Assembly: GCA_019307665.1 (NCBI GenBank)
Contig: JAFDJC010000009.1
Coordinates: forward strand, 1-21,341
Reading direction: 5' to 3'
Source of the DNA: Deltaproteobacteria bacterium
GTDB lineage: Bacteria; Desulfobacterota; Desulfobacteria; Desulfobacterales; SURF-7
DNA: 21,341 nucleotides
Shown here piece after piece: positions 1 to 5,118 of the stretch (positions are counted from its first letter, which is position 1; each line of letters opens with the position of its first letter). Under the pieces are notes generated by a model that was not told the origin of the DNA, made no database searches, and saw nothing but the letters and a program-made list of their open reading frames with translations. The translations under genes were made by a program, and so were the position numbers.

Positions 1-20
1 GATTATTGCAAGCTTCTTGT

Positions 21-80
21 GCTAGCGCACCCAGACAACGAGTTGTCTGGGCCACCCGAGGGTCGAGTCCACGCGCTGGT
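21..80. repeat. Nested inverted repeats, unassigned
   Basis: A perfect 10-bp palindrome lies at 30-51: CCCAGACAAC, a 2-nt GA centre, then GTTGTCTGGG. A smaller one, ACCC-GA-GGGT, follows at 53-62. AGCGC at 24-28 can pair with GCGCT at 73-77 and close both hairpins into one multi-branched structure. No ORF covers it. The later part (GGGTCGAGTCC) faintly resembles a tRNA T-arm, but no acceptor, D or anticodon arm can be laid out. It may be the edge of an element that starts outside the window. Confidence 0.5.
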
Positions 81-109
81 TTTGTTCTTATGATGAATTT
101 TTTAAAGGA

Positions 110-151
110 TTGACATTTTATACTCTGTGATATATACTTTGGTATCTATCA
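110..151 (+). promoter_or_regulatory. vapBC promoter with overlapping operator palindrome
   Basis: A near-consensus sigma-70 promoter is present: TTGACA at 110-115, a 17-bp spacer, and TATACT at 133-138. An interrupted 24-bp palindrome at 128-151 (TGATA-T-ATAC-TTTG-GTAT-C-TATCA) covers the -10 box. That is where a VapB or VapBC operator is expected for conditional autorepression. The leader to the vapB ATG is about 26 nt and carries GGAGG at 161-165. Confidence 0.75.
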
Positions 152-171
152 ACAATAATTGGAGGCGTATA

Positions 172-399
172 ATGCAAACAGCAAAAATATTCATTAATGG
201 CCGAAGCCAGGCTGTAAGGTTACCAAAGGAGTTCAGATTTTCCAGCAATGACGTTTTTATTAAAAAAATCGGCAAGATGGTTGTCCTTTTGCCAAAAGAT
301 GATCCCTGGTCCCCATTAGTCAACAGCCTTGACCAATTTACCGATGACTTTATGGATAACAGAAATCAACCCATTCAGGATGCCAGAGAAAAATTATAA
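172..399 (+). CDS. vapB: VapB-type antitoxin (AbrB/MazE-like DNA-binding)
   Basis: This is a 75-residue antitoxin of a type II toxin-antitoxin pair. The ATG at 172 is preferred because GGAGG lies 6 nt upstream; an earlier in-frame ATG at 127 falls inside the promoter. The N-terminal half carries the swapped-hairpin AbrB/SpoVT pattern, a KIFxNGRSQAVRLPKEFRF-like stretch at about residues 5-23. Known VapB proteins use this fold to bind their own operator. The C-terminal half is acidic and variable, as expected for the segment that wraps around VapC. The stop TAA shares its last A with the vapC ATG, so translation is coupled. The palindrome over the promoter at 128-151 is its likely binding site. 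Confidence 0.88.
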   Translation: MQTAKIFINGRSQAVRLPKEFRFSSNDVFIKKIGKMVVLLPKDDPWSPLVNSLDQFTDDFMDNRNQPIQDAREKL

Positions 400-800
400 T
401 GAAATTCATCCTCGATACAAATACCTGTGTCTATATCATTAAGCGTAAACCTCTCGATGTAATAGAACGTTTTAATCAAATTAAAATTTCGCAAATCGGT
501 ATCTCGTCAATCACACTGAGCGAACTTTTATATGGTGTTTCAAAAAGCTCAAAACCTGAACAGAATCAAATTGCTTTGACACAGTTTGTTGCACCATTGG
601 AGATATTACCCTATGGTGACGAAGCCGCTCAATATTATGGTGTTCTTAGAGCCTATTTAGAAAAACAGGGTACGCCTGTTGGCTCTCTTGACATGCTAAT
701 TGCCGCCCATGCACTTTCGACTGACTGTATTTTGGTCACAAACAATGAAAAAGAATTTATTCGAATACCGAACTTAAAAATCAATAATTGGATAAAATAA
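399..800 (+). CDS. vapC: VapC PIN-domain toxin (ribonuclease)
   Basis: The product is 133 residues, the normal length for a VapC toxin, and is a single PIN domain. Such toxins are Mg2+-dependent RNases that typically cut tRNA or rRNA loops and are neutralised by VapB. The acidic metal site is visible: D6 in FILDTNTC, E42 in ITLSELLYG and D98 in GSLDMLIAAHAL. A TNNEKEF segment at 114-120 takes the place of the usual fourth acidic position, with Asn there, which is common in this subgroup. The start overlaps the vapB stop (TAATG), so there is no separate ribosome-binding site. No terminator is obvious in the roughly 100 bp between this gene and the convergent HNH gene. The gene looks intact. 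Confidence 0.9.
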   Translation: MKFILDTNTCVYIIKRKPLDVIERFNQIKISQIGISSITLSELLYGVSKSSKPEQNQIALTQFVAPLEILPYGDEAAQYYGVLRAYLEKQGTPVGSLDMLIAAHALSTDCILVTNNEKEFIRIPNLKINNWIK

Positions 801-903
801 TCTTTTGATCATTGTGAGTGCGGAGATCGAAACTTTTTGTTGTCCAAAATAAATAATTTGTTCGGAACATAATTTCATAATATACGGTCAGGTCCGAAAA
901 TCA

Positions 904-1284
904 TCATTTATGGGATAGTTTGTCCTTCAATAAATCCGCCAATCCAGCAAGCGGTTTATCGACAGAGTCATTATCCGAGGACTTGTCAGGTGGTGCATCG
1001 TCATAGGCATCGGCCACCTGGTCACGGCTGTGTTCATTGTCGTGGCAGTAAATGCACAACAGCTCCCAGTTGCTGCCATCCGGAGGATTGTAGTTATGGT
1101 TGTGGTCTTTATGGTGTACTGTTAGTTCGCGCAGACGTTTGCCGCTGAACTCGCGACCACAGTGGGCGCAGATCCATGGGAAAAGTTTGAGGGCGCGCTC
1201 CCGATAAGTGTTTTCACGGTCTCGCCGGATGCGGCTTGCCTCCGAAATAATGCGGTTGGTATTGTTGCCGTCGTTTGAGGACAT
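904..1284 (-). CDS. yajD: YajD-like HNH nuclease
   Basis: This 126-residue protein matches the YajD type of small HNH endonuclease. A zinc pair CAHC sits at 39-42, followed by the catalytic HHKDH at 57-61. NWELLC then leads into CIYCHDNEH at 77-85, which supplies the second Cys pair and the terminal His of the beta-beta-alpha-metal fold. The order RELTVHH, then DGSNWELLC, then YCHDxEHS is what I recall for E. coli YajD, including a DL-rich Lys-ending tail. The start at 1284 has AGAAGGAG about 9 nt upstream. The cellular role of YajD is not known to me. The gene lies convergent to vapC among accessory genes, so a mobile-element or defence role is possible but unproven. Confidence 0.85.
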   Translation of the reverse strand: MSSNDGNNTNRIISEASRIRRDRENTYRERALKLFPWICAHCGREFSGKRLRELTVHHKDHNHNYNPPDGSNWELLCIYCHDNEHSRDQVADAYDDAPPDKSSDNDSVDKPLAGLADLLKDKLSHK

Positions 1285-1431
1285 GTGAAATCTCCTTCTA
1301 TTGTGATTTCATAAATTCATAAACCAGTCTATATCTATGGTGACTTTTTCAATATAAAAAAAACCCCTCCCTTCACTTTACAGAGGTGAAGCGTTCTTTT
1401 TATGAGATAAAACAATCTGTTTTTTAGGAGT

Positions 1432-1477
1432 ATTAAACACGCTAAGGCCACTGCTCTCCTTAATAAATGTGTTAGGC
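1432..1477 (+). other. Weak attC-like site (third candidate)
   Basis: GTTAGGC at 1471-1477 fits the attC R' consensus GTTRRRY exactly. ATTAAAC at 1432-1438 could act as R''. TAAGG (1443-1447) and CCTTA (1458-1462) form the inner stem. At 46 bp the site is shorter than usual and R''/R' pair only at the AAC/GTT core, so this is tentative. It overlaps the stop codon of the flavodoxin gene. Confidence 0.35.
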
Positions 1478-2071
1478 ATCTTTCATCCTGCAGAAGAGAC
1501 TTTTCGTCCAGGATCCTATGGCGACAGGATTTAAAAAGTCACCGTTCTCAATTTCGGGTAGTGAAAACATAGCAAACCACATGATCAACCGATGAACAGG
1601 GATTAATTTCTCTGTACTCAAACGGCCATTAAAAAAGGCGATACCTATTGGAGTGACGCCAGGTACGAATTTGAGAAAATGCTTCAGGTAGTATGAAACA
1701 GTATGATTATTCTCCATCAATTTTATTCGAGCGTGAGGCTTGTTAGGACCGCTAAACGAGGGGTCAATATACAGCGGTAATTCTTGCGCCAATTCATCGT
1801 TAGTGACACTCATACAAGTAAAGAAAAAGGCAACCCGCATACATGTAAGCGCCGTAAGATTCTTTTTGAGGAACCTCTTAATTCTTGGGGTACACTGACC
1901 AAGACGAATAGGGCTCCCTAAAAATAGTACATCATACCCGGAAAGGTCTTCAAGGCCGACAGGGCGGAGATCGACTCTCAATCCCTTTTCGGTCAAAGTT
2001 TCCGCTATAGTCTCCGCAGCAACCGCCGTTGCCCCATATCCGGAATCATATGTTACCAATATTTTCCCCAT
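1472..2071 (-). CDS. Flavodoxin-domain protein (protoporphyrinogen-oxidase/HemG-like)
   Basis: The product has about 199 residues when started at the ATG at 2071 (MGKILVTYDSGYG). The alternative is a TTG at 2095 without a good ribosome-binding site. The N-terminus has the FMN phosphate loop of flavodoxins, TYDSGYGAT, followed by a helix. FLGSPIRLGQ near residues 56-65 and an AFFFTC strand are typical of the Flavodoxin_5 group, which includes menaquinone-dependent HemG-like enzymes. The family carries FMN and shuttles electrons or oxidises porphyrinogen-type substrates. No haem genes lie nearby, so function is not assigned. The gene runs opposite to the attC-like sites on either side and may be the body of a cassette (about 1472-2261). 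Its stop codon overlaps an R'-like GTTAGGC. Confidence 0.75.
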   Translation of the reverse strand: MGKILVTYDSGYGATAVAAETIAETLTEKGLRVDLRPVGLEDLSGYDVLFLGSPIRLGQCTPRIKRFLKKNLTALTCMRVAFFFTCMSVTNDELAQELPLYIDPSFSGPNKPHARIKLMENNHTVSYYLKHFLKFVPGVTPIGIAFFNGRLSTEKLIPVHRLIMWFAMFSLPEIENGDFLNPVAIGSWTKSLFCRMKDA

Positions 2072-2140
2072 CAAATAAATTCCATTGTTACACAAACTCG
2101 TTTTGTCTTATGATAATTTCCGGCATCAACTTTGAATTGC

Positions 2141-2267
2141 AACTAACGTAGAGCTAAGTTGCCGGGGGCTTTCTGTTGACAAACTCTGTCATTAAAATAT
2201 TATTGTTAAAATCAATAAATTTCAAATTGGCTCGGTATCCCCGGTCAACTTAAGCGAAATGTTATAA
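2141..2267 (+). other. attC-like recombination site (127 bp)
   Basis: The order is R'' AACTAAC (2141-2147), a 5-nt spacer, then L'' GCTAAGTTGCCGGGG (2153-2167). A variable stretch of about 70 nt follows, then L' CCCCGGTCAACTTAAGC (2239-2255), a 5-nt spacer and R' GTTATAA (2261-2267). L' is the exact reverse complement of L'' except for two extra bases, T2245 and one A at 2252-2253. Unpaired extrahelical bases of this kind are a hallmark of folded attC hairpins. R'' and R' share the AAC/GTT core. The length is close to the long VCR-type attC sites. Confidence 0.7.
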
Positions 2268-2282
2268 CCTCAGCACATATTA

Positions 2283-2588
2283 TTATATTTGCGCCTGAAG
2301 CCTATGTACCTCATGATTAAGGCGGTTATCAAGCAAATCCTCGGTTATTTCGAGGTCATAACGCGTCTGTAGGTTTAGCCAAAACTGAGCGGACATGCCA
2401 AAAAAACGACCCAAACGAAGTGCGGTATCTGCAGTAATGGATCTTTTCCCATGCACAATTTCATTTATACGCCTGGGGGGCACACTTATATTCTTTGCCA
2501 GTCGGTACTGACTGATTCCCATTGGCTCTAAAAATTCCTCCATAAGAATTTCGCCTGGATGGATATGCGGCAACTTTTTGCTTTTCAT
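2283..2588 (-). CDS. higA: HigA antitoxin (XRE-family HTH)
   Basis: This is a 101-residue antitoxin of the HigBA type. It opens with the family signature HPGEILMEEFLEPMGIS at about 10-26. An XRE helix-turn-helix follows, with recognition helix near VPPRRINEIVHGKRSIT (about 36-52), then TALRLGRFFGMSAQFWLNLQ. HigA binds and silences HigB and represses the operon. The gene lies downstream of higB, the inverted toxin-first order typical of higBA. AGGAGG overlaps the higB stop TAG and sits 5 nt before the ATG, so the two are translationally coupled. The gene is intact and lies inside the proposed integron cassette, in reverse orientation to its attC. Confidence 0.93.
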   Translation of the reverse strand: MKSKKLPHIHPGEILMEEFLEPMGISQYRLAKNISVPPRRINEIVHGKRSITADTALRLGRFFGMSAQFWLNLQTRYDLEITEDLLDNRLNHEVHRLQAQI

Positions 2589-2596
2589 ATGGCCTC

Positions 2597-2878
2597 CTAA
2601 TGATAATCTGTTATTTCAACATCATACGCATCACCATCGCTCCATTTAAAACAAATCCGCCATTGGTCGTTTATGCGTATACTATGTTGTCCTTTCCGAT
2701 TGCCTTTCAATGCCTCCAACCGGTTACCCGGTGGAATTCGTAAGTCATTTAATTCCGGTGCGGCATCAAGTATTACCAGCTTCTTGCGTGCAATACGCTG
2801 AATATTTTTCGGTAATTTTCCCGAAAATTGCCTGCTGAATATTTTTTCTGTCTCTTTGTCCAGGAATGATTTTATCAT
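2597..2878 (-). CDS. higB: HigB toxin (RelE-superfamily mRNA interferase)
   Basis: The product has 93 residues from the ATG at 2878, the usual HigB length. A longer reading to a TTG at 2914 runs into the -35 box and is rejected. The sequence follows the HigB/GraT pattern: MIKSFLDKETEKIF at the start, a KLPKNIQRIARKKL helix, LNDLRIPPGNRLEALKG, and SIRINDQWRICF ending in VEITDYH. The family cuts mRNA on the ribosome. Basic and aromatic residues in RINDQWRICF form the usual active-site strand. With a -10 box ending at 2886, only 7 nt before the ATG, the transcript is probably leaderless or nearly so, which suits the lack of a Shine-Dalgarno sequence. Confidence 0.93.
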   Translation of the reverse strand: MIKSFLDKETEKIFSRQFSGKLPKNIQRIARKKLVILDAAPELNDLRIPPGNRLEALKGNRKGQHSIRINDQWRICFKWSDGDAYDVEITDYH

Positions 2879-2883
2879 TAAAA

Positions 2884-2914
2884 CGATAATAACGTATCGC
2901 GATAATAACGTCAA
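2884..2914 (-). promoter_or_regulatory. higBA promoter with direct-repeat operator
   Basis: On the minus strand TTGACG (2914-2909), a 17-bp spacer and TATTAT (2891-2886) form a strong sigma-70 promoter. A perfect 12-bp direct repeat (CGATAATAACGT on the plus strand) lies at 2884-2895 and 2900-2911, one copy on each promoter element, 16 bp apart. This is the probable HigA operator. The start codon at 2878 lies about where transcription should begin. Confidence 0.7.
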
Positions 2915-2946
2915 GCGTTAAACTTGAAATGCAATCGATCTTTCGG

Positions 2947-3007
2947 TTATAACGGGCGCTTCAGCGGCGAGGTTTTACCGAGTCCGACTAAAAGCGCAAT
3001 GTTATAA
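2947..3007 (+). other. attC-like recombination site (61 bp)
   Basis: R'' TTATAAC (2947-2953) and R' GTTATAA (3001-3007) are perfect reverse complements. Inside, L'' CTTCAGCGG (2959-2967) pairs with L' CCGACTAAAAG (2984-2994), leaving mismatched or bulged bases including an A in CCGACT. Spacers of 5 and 6 nt (GGGCG, CGCAAT) separate the R and L boxes. The terminal loop is short. R' is the same 7-mer as in the site ending at 2267, so 2262-3001 would be one cassette carrying higBA. Confidence 0.65.
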
Positions 3008-3136
3008 GGTCTTTTATTTATATATAATTTGATCATATGTAAAAGCGCTCAAAAAGATACCGAGCCCCGACGCGGTTAAAACGCAGAGTGAATTTGCCGA
3101 CAGTTTATTTATTACTAACATTGAAAATTTTCTTCA

Positions 3137-3165
3137 TTGACAAATACCGCCTTAATGCTTAAAAT
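3137..3165 (+). promoter_or_regulatory. Promoter of the selenoprotein gene
   Basis: TTGACA at 3137-3142, a 17-bp spacer and TAAAAT at 3160-3165 give a near-consensus sigma-70 promoter. It predicts transcription from about 3172 and a leader of about 64 nt, which contains the hairpin at 3192-3224. In the rest of the non-coding stretch from 3008 to 3136 I see no gene or clear motif. Confidence 0.7.
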
Positions 3166-3191
3166 TGTTTCAATAGGTTGTTAATTTATAA

Positions 3192-3224
3192 GGTCTGTAA
3201 AAATAAGTACAGACCGTTTTTTTT
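3192..3224 (+). terminator. Terminator-like hairpin in the selenoprotein leader (putative attenuator)
   Basis: GGTCTGTA (3192-3199), an 8-nt loop and TACAGACC (3208-3215) form a perfect 8-bp stem, followed by G and eight T residues. That is an intrinsic terminator. It lies after the promoter at 3137-3165 and directly before the AGGAGGG ribosome-binding site (3225-3231). The nearest upstream genes are on the other strand, so it is not their terminator. It may attenuate the downstream gene. Confidence 0.65.
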
Positions 3225-3235
3225 AGGAGGGTATC

Positions 3236-3550
3236 ATGGTTGAGGTAACAGAAAATGCTCAAAAGCAGATAGCAGAATATTTTAGCGGCAAGGATGTAAA
3301 GCCGATCCGTATTTTTCTAAACTCAGGTGGCTGAGGCGGACCTTCTCTTGCAATGGCTCTGGATGAGCTTAAAGAAACAGATGATGTTTATGAAGTCGAA
3401 GGGATTAAATATGTTGTTGATAAGGAATTTCTAAAACAGGCAACACCCATTAAAGTCGATTTCAAGGAAGTCGGGTTTTCAATATCTTCAAATATTGATC
3501 TGGGCGCATCATGTTCGAGTTGCAGCACTACAGGTTCCTGCTGCTCCTGA
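3236..3550 (+). CDS. HesB/IscA-like selenoprotein, UGA read as Sec33
   Basis: The reading frame of 104 residues starts at the ATG at 3236 with AGGAGGG 4 nt upstream. It contains one in-frame TGA at 3332-3334 and ends at TGA-TAA-TAA. Treating the internal TGA as selenocysteine gives NSGG-Sec-GGPSLAMALDE around residue 33. HesB/IscA-fold proteins carry their first iron-sulfur/metal ligand Cys at this position, and a HesB-like selenoprotein family is known in deltaproteobacteria. Coding continues smoothly through the UGA into ETDDVYEVEGIKYVVDKEF, the beta-rich body of the fold. The C-terminus is Cys-rich (C93, C96, C102, C103). The role is probably iron-sulfur or metal handling or a redox function. 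A caller that treats TGA as stop would truncate it to the part after Met40. Confidence 0.88.
3335..3376 (+). promoter_or_regulatory. Candidate bacterial SECIS element
   Basis: Just after the UGA at 3332-3334, GCTC (3356-3359) and GAGC (3365-3368) form an apical stem with loop TGGAT. The loop begins 25 nt after the UGA and has G in its second position, as SelB-recognised bacterial SECIS loops usually do. TTCT (3343-3346) and AGAA (3373-3376) could add a lower stem. The stem is short, so the fold needs testing. Confidence 0.5.
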
Positions 3551-3638
3551 TAATAAAATTCCTGATGAATTGAAACCTGATGAATTAAAATCAGATGAAT
3601 TAAAATCAGATGAATTAAAATCAGGTGGACTGAAATAA
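3549..3638 (+). repeat. 15-bp tandem repeat after the selenoprotein stop
   Basis: Six consecutive 15-bp units run from 3549 to 3638. Three are identical GATGAATTAAAATCA copies (3579-3593, 3594-3608, 3609-3623). The flanking units at 3549, 3564 and 3624 are degenerate. The period is five codons. In the +1 frame relative to the selenoprotein the units read DNKIP, DELKP, DELKS three times, then GGLK and a TAA at 3636-3638. No start codon or ribosome-binding site for that frame was found. Confidence 0.85.
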
Positions 3639-3642
3639 GAAT

Positions 3643-3690
3643 AAAAGGGCAAGATCCTTTTTTAAAAAAAGGATCTTGCCCTTTTTGTTT
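3643..3690 (+). terminator. Strong intrinsic terminator of the selenoprotein gene
   Basis: GGGCAAGATCC (3647-3657) pairs perfectly with GGATCTTGCCC (3671-3681). Complementary T and A runs extend the stem inward, and AAAA/TTTTT flanks extend it outward. The T-run follows at 3682-3686. It separates the selenoprotein unit from the hydratase gene and could act in both directions. Confidence 0.88.
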
Positions 3691-3745
3691 TAATTTTGTA
3701 AATAACACTTTTTAAAAATCAGCCCTGAAAGGAGATATTTGCCCC

Positions 3746-4459
3746 ATGTCACTTATAGATTATACTTTGGACGAATCTGTTGCAGTGTTAACAATGAACA
3801 ATGGTGAAAACAGGTTCAATCCTGATTTTCTTGATGCGTATCTAAATATTCTGGATTTAATTGAATCGGAAACAGATGCGAAAACTCTCATTGTAACATC
3901 ATCACATGAAAAGATTTTTACAAACGGCCTTGATCTTGAATGGCTTGTTCCGGTTATTCAGAACAAGGATATGAAGACTGCAAAGGAGTTCTTTTTTCAA
4001 TTAAACAGGTTATTTAAACGGTTTGTAACCTATCCGCTGATTGCTATCGCCGCCATTTCAGGACATGCATTTGCAGGCGGCGCTATTTTTACCGGTGCAT
4101 TTGACTTCAGGTTTATGCGTTCAGATCGCGGCTATTACTGTATACCGGAGGTAGATCTCGGGATTCCGTTTCTGCCGGGAATGCTGGCACTTCTTGGAAA
4201 AGCTATTCCCGCGTATAAGTTTAATGAAATGCAGTTTACCGGCATGCGTCTTACGGCAAAAGAATGCGAGGAACATCACATTGTCATGAAAGCCCTGCCT
4301 CAAGATGACTTGATGAAAGAGACACTTGCATTCGCCAAGAGCCTGAATAAAAAACGAAGCATTGTCGGCGAAATGAAAAATCGGATGAACCGGCATATCG
4401 TACATGCACTTGATGTCGAGGACGTGCCTTATATAGAGTCAGGAAAATTCAACATTTGA
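3746..4459 (+). CDS. Enoyl-CoA hydratase/isomerase family protein
   Basis: This 237-residue protein has the crotonase fold and is slightly shorter than a typical 260-residue hydratase. The first oxyanion-hole segment is IFTNGLDLEWL (57-67). The second is AISGHAFAGGAIF (103-115), in the usual GHAxAGG form. IPEVDLGIPF (133-142) places E135 where delta3,delta2-enoyl-CoA isomerases have their single catalytic acid. The other hydratase glutamate is not evident, so an isomerase is more likely than a hydratase. It would act on cytoplasmic acyl-CoA thioesters. GGAG lies 12 nt before the ATG, rather far. The nitroreductase and DUF2804 genes follow on the same strand with gaps of 86 and 30 bp, so one transcript is likely. 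Confidence 0.87.
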   Translation: MSLIDYTLDESVAVLTMNNGENRFNPDFLDAYLNILDLIESETDAKTLIVTSSHEKIFTNGLDLEWLVPVIQNKDMKTAKEFFFQLNRLFKRFVTYPLIAIAAISGHAFAGGAIFTGAFDFRFMRSDRGYYCIPEVDLGIPFLPGMLALLGKAIPAYKFNEMQFTGMRLTAKECEEHHIVMKALPQDDLMKETLAFAKSLNKKRSIVGEMKNRMNRHIVHALDVEDVPYIESGKFNI

Positions 4460-4545
4460 CGGTCAGAAAAACAGACCCTGATAAATCCGAAGAAGTCGAA
4501 GAAACGTAAGAAAAAAAATAATCGTAATAAGAGGAGGAAAATACC

Positions 4546-5088
4546 ATGCCTGATCTTATTGATTTATTAAAATCAAGGCGGAGTGTTCGAAGATTTGAAG
4601 AAAAAGATATTCCTGAAAACCTATTAAGCGAGGTTCTTGAATCCGTTCAGTGGTCGCCGTCATGGGCAAACACCCAGTGCTGGGAAATAGTCGTTGTAAA
4701 GGACAGTGCTGTTAAAGAAAAACTTCAGGAAACCATTGCTCCTAAAAATCCTGCAACAAAGGCGATTACAGGCGCTCCTGTTGTACTCGCTCTTTGCGGA
4801 AAATTGGGGACCTCAGGATATTACAAGGATATTGCTGTAACCAAATTTGGAGACTGGTATATGTTTGATCTTGGCATTGCCTGTCACAGCATATGCCTTT
4901 CAGCCCACGCCCAAGGCCTTGGTACAGTAATCGTAGGACTTTTTGACCATCTGAAGGCGAAACAGATTCTCGGCATAGATAAAGCACATGAACTTGTAAC
5001 ACTGATACCCATGGGATATCCTGCAAAAATACCGCCTGCACCGAAACGGAAAGATATAAGTGATTTTATTCATTACGATTCGTTTTAA
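4546..5088 (+). CDS. Nitroreductase-family flavoprotein
   Basis: The product has 180 residues and is a single-domain FMN-dependent nitroreductase-fold protein. The FMN phosphate-binding RRSVRRF is at 11-17. SPSWANTQCWE (37-47) corresponds to the usual PSxxNxQPW motif, with Cys in place of the Pro. FDLGIACHSICLSAHAQGLGTV (107-128) is the conserved dimer-interface helix and following strand. The C-terminus has the usual MGYPA (156-160) and a Pro/Lys-rich tail. The family reduces nitro, quinone or enone groups with NAD(P)H, and some members serve as dehalogenases or thiazole dehydrogenases. Physiological substrate unknown here. GAGGAGG lies just upstream of the ATG. Confidence 0.9.
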   Translation: MPDLIDLLKSRRSVRRFEEKDIPENLLSEVLESVQWSPSWANTQCWEIVVVKDSAVKEKLQETIAPKNPATKAITGAPVVLALCGKLGTSGYYKDIAVTKFGDWYMFDLGIACHSICLSAHAQGLGTVIVGLFDHLKAKQILGIDKAHELVTLIPMGYPAKIPPAPKRKDISDFIHYDSF

Positions 5089-5118
5089 CCATTAATAGAC
5101 GGCTTAGATGGAGGACGT

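Noticed and set aside
1..86. tRNA gene or tRNA 3' fragment
   Set aside because: GGGTCGAGTCC recalls a T-arm, but it lacks the conserved TT and no acceptor or anticodon arm can be built.
801..903. attC site after vapC
   Set aside because: Searched for R'/R'' pairs; only a small TGTTC-G-GAACA palindrome was found, so vapBC is not supported as a cassette.
1356..1391. Terminator for the flavodoxin gene on the minus strand
   Set aside because: CTTCAC/GTGAAG forms a 6-bp stem, but 7 other bases separate it from the T-run, so it is not a canonical terminator.
3008..3136. Further attC-like site (AAAAGCGC, GGTTAAAAC)
   Set aside because: The fragments do not assemble into paired R and L boxes.
3236..3352. 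Selenoprotein gene as a pseudogene broken by TGA
   Set aside because: The frame is intact on both sides, the TGA sits at the conserved ligand position and a SECIS-like hairpin follows, so Sec decoding explains it better.
3388..3708. Minus-strand ORF rich in IHLIL repeats
   Set aside because: It is the antisense reading of the 15-bp tandem repeat, the terminator and the selenoprotein gene, with no ribosome-binding site.
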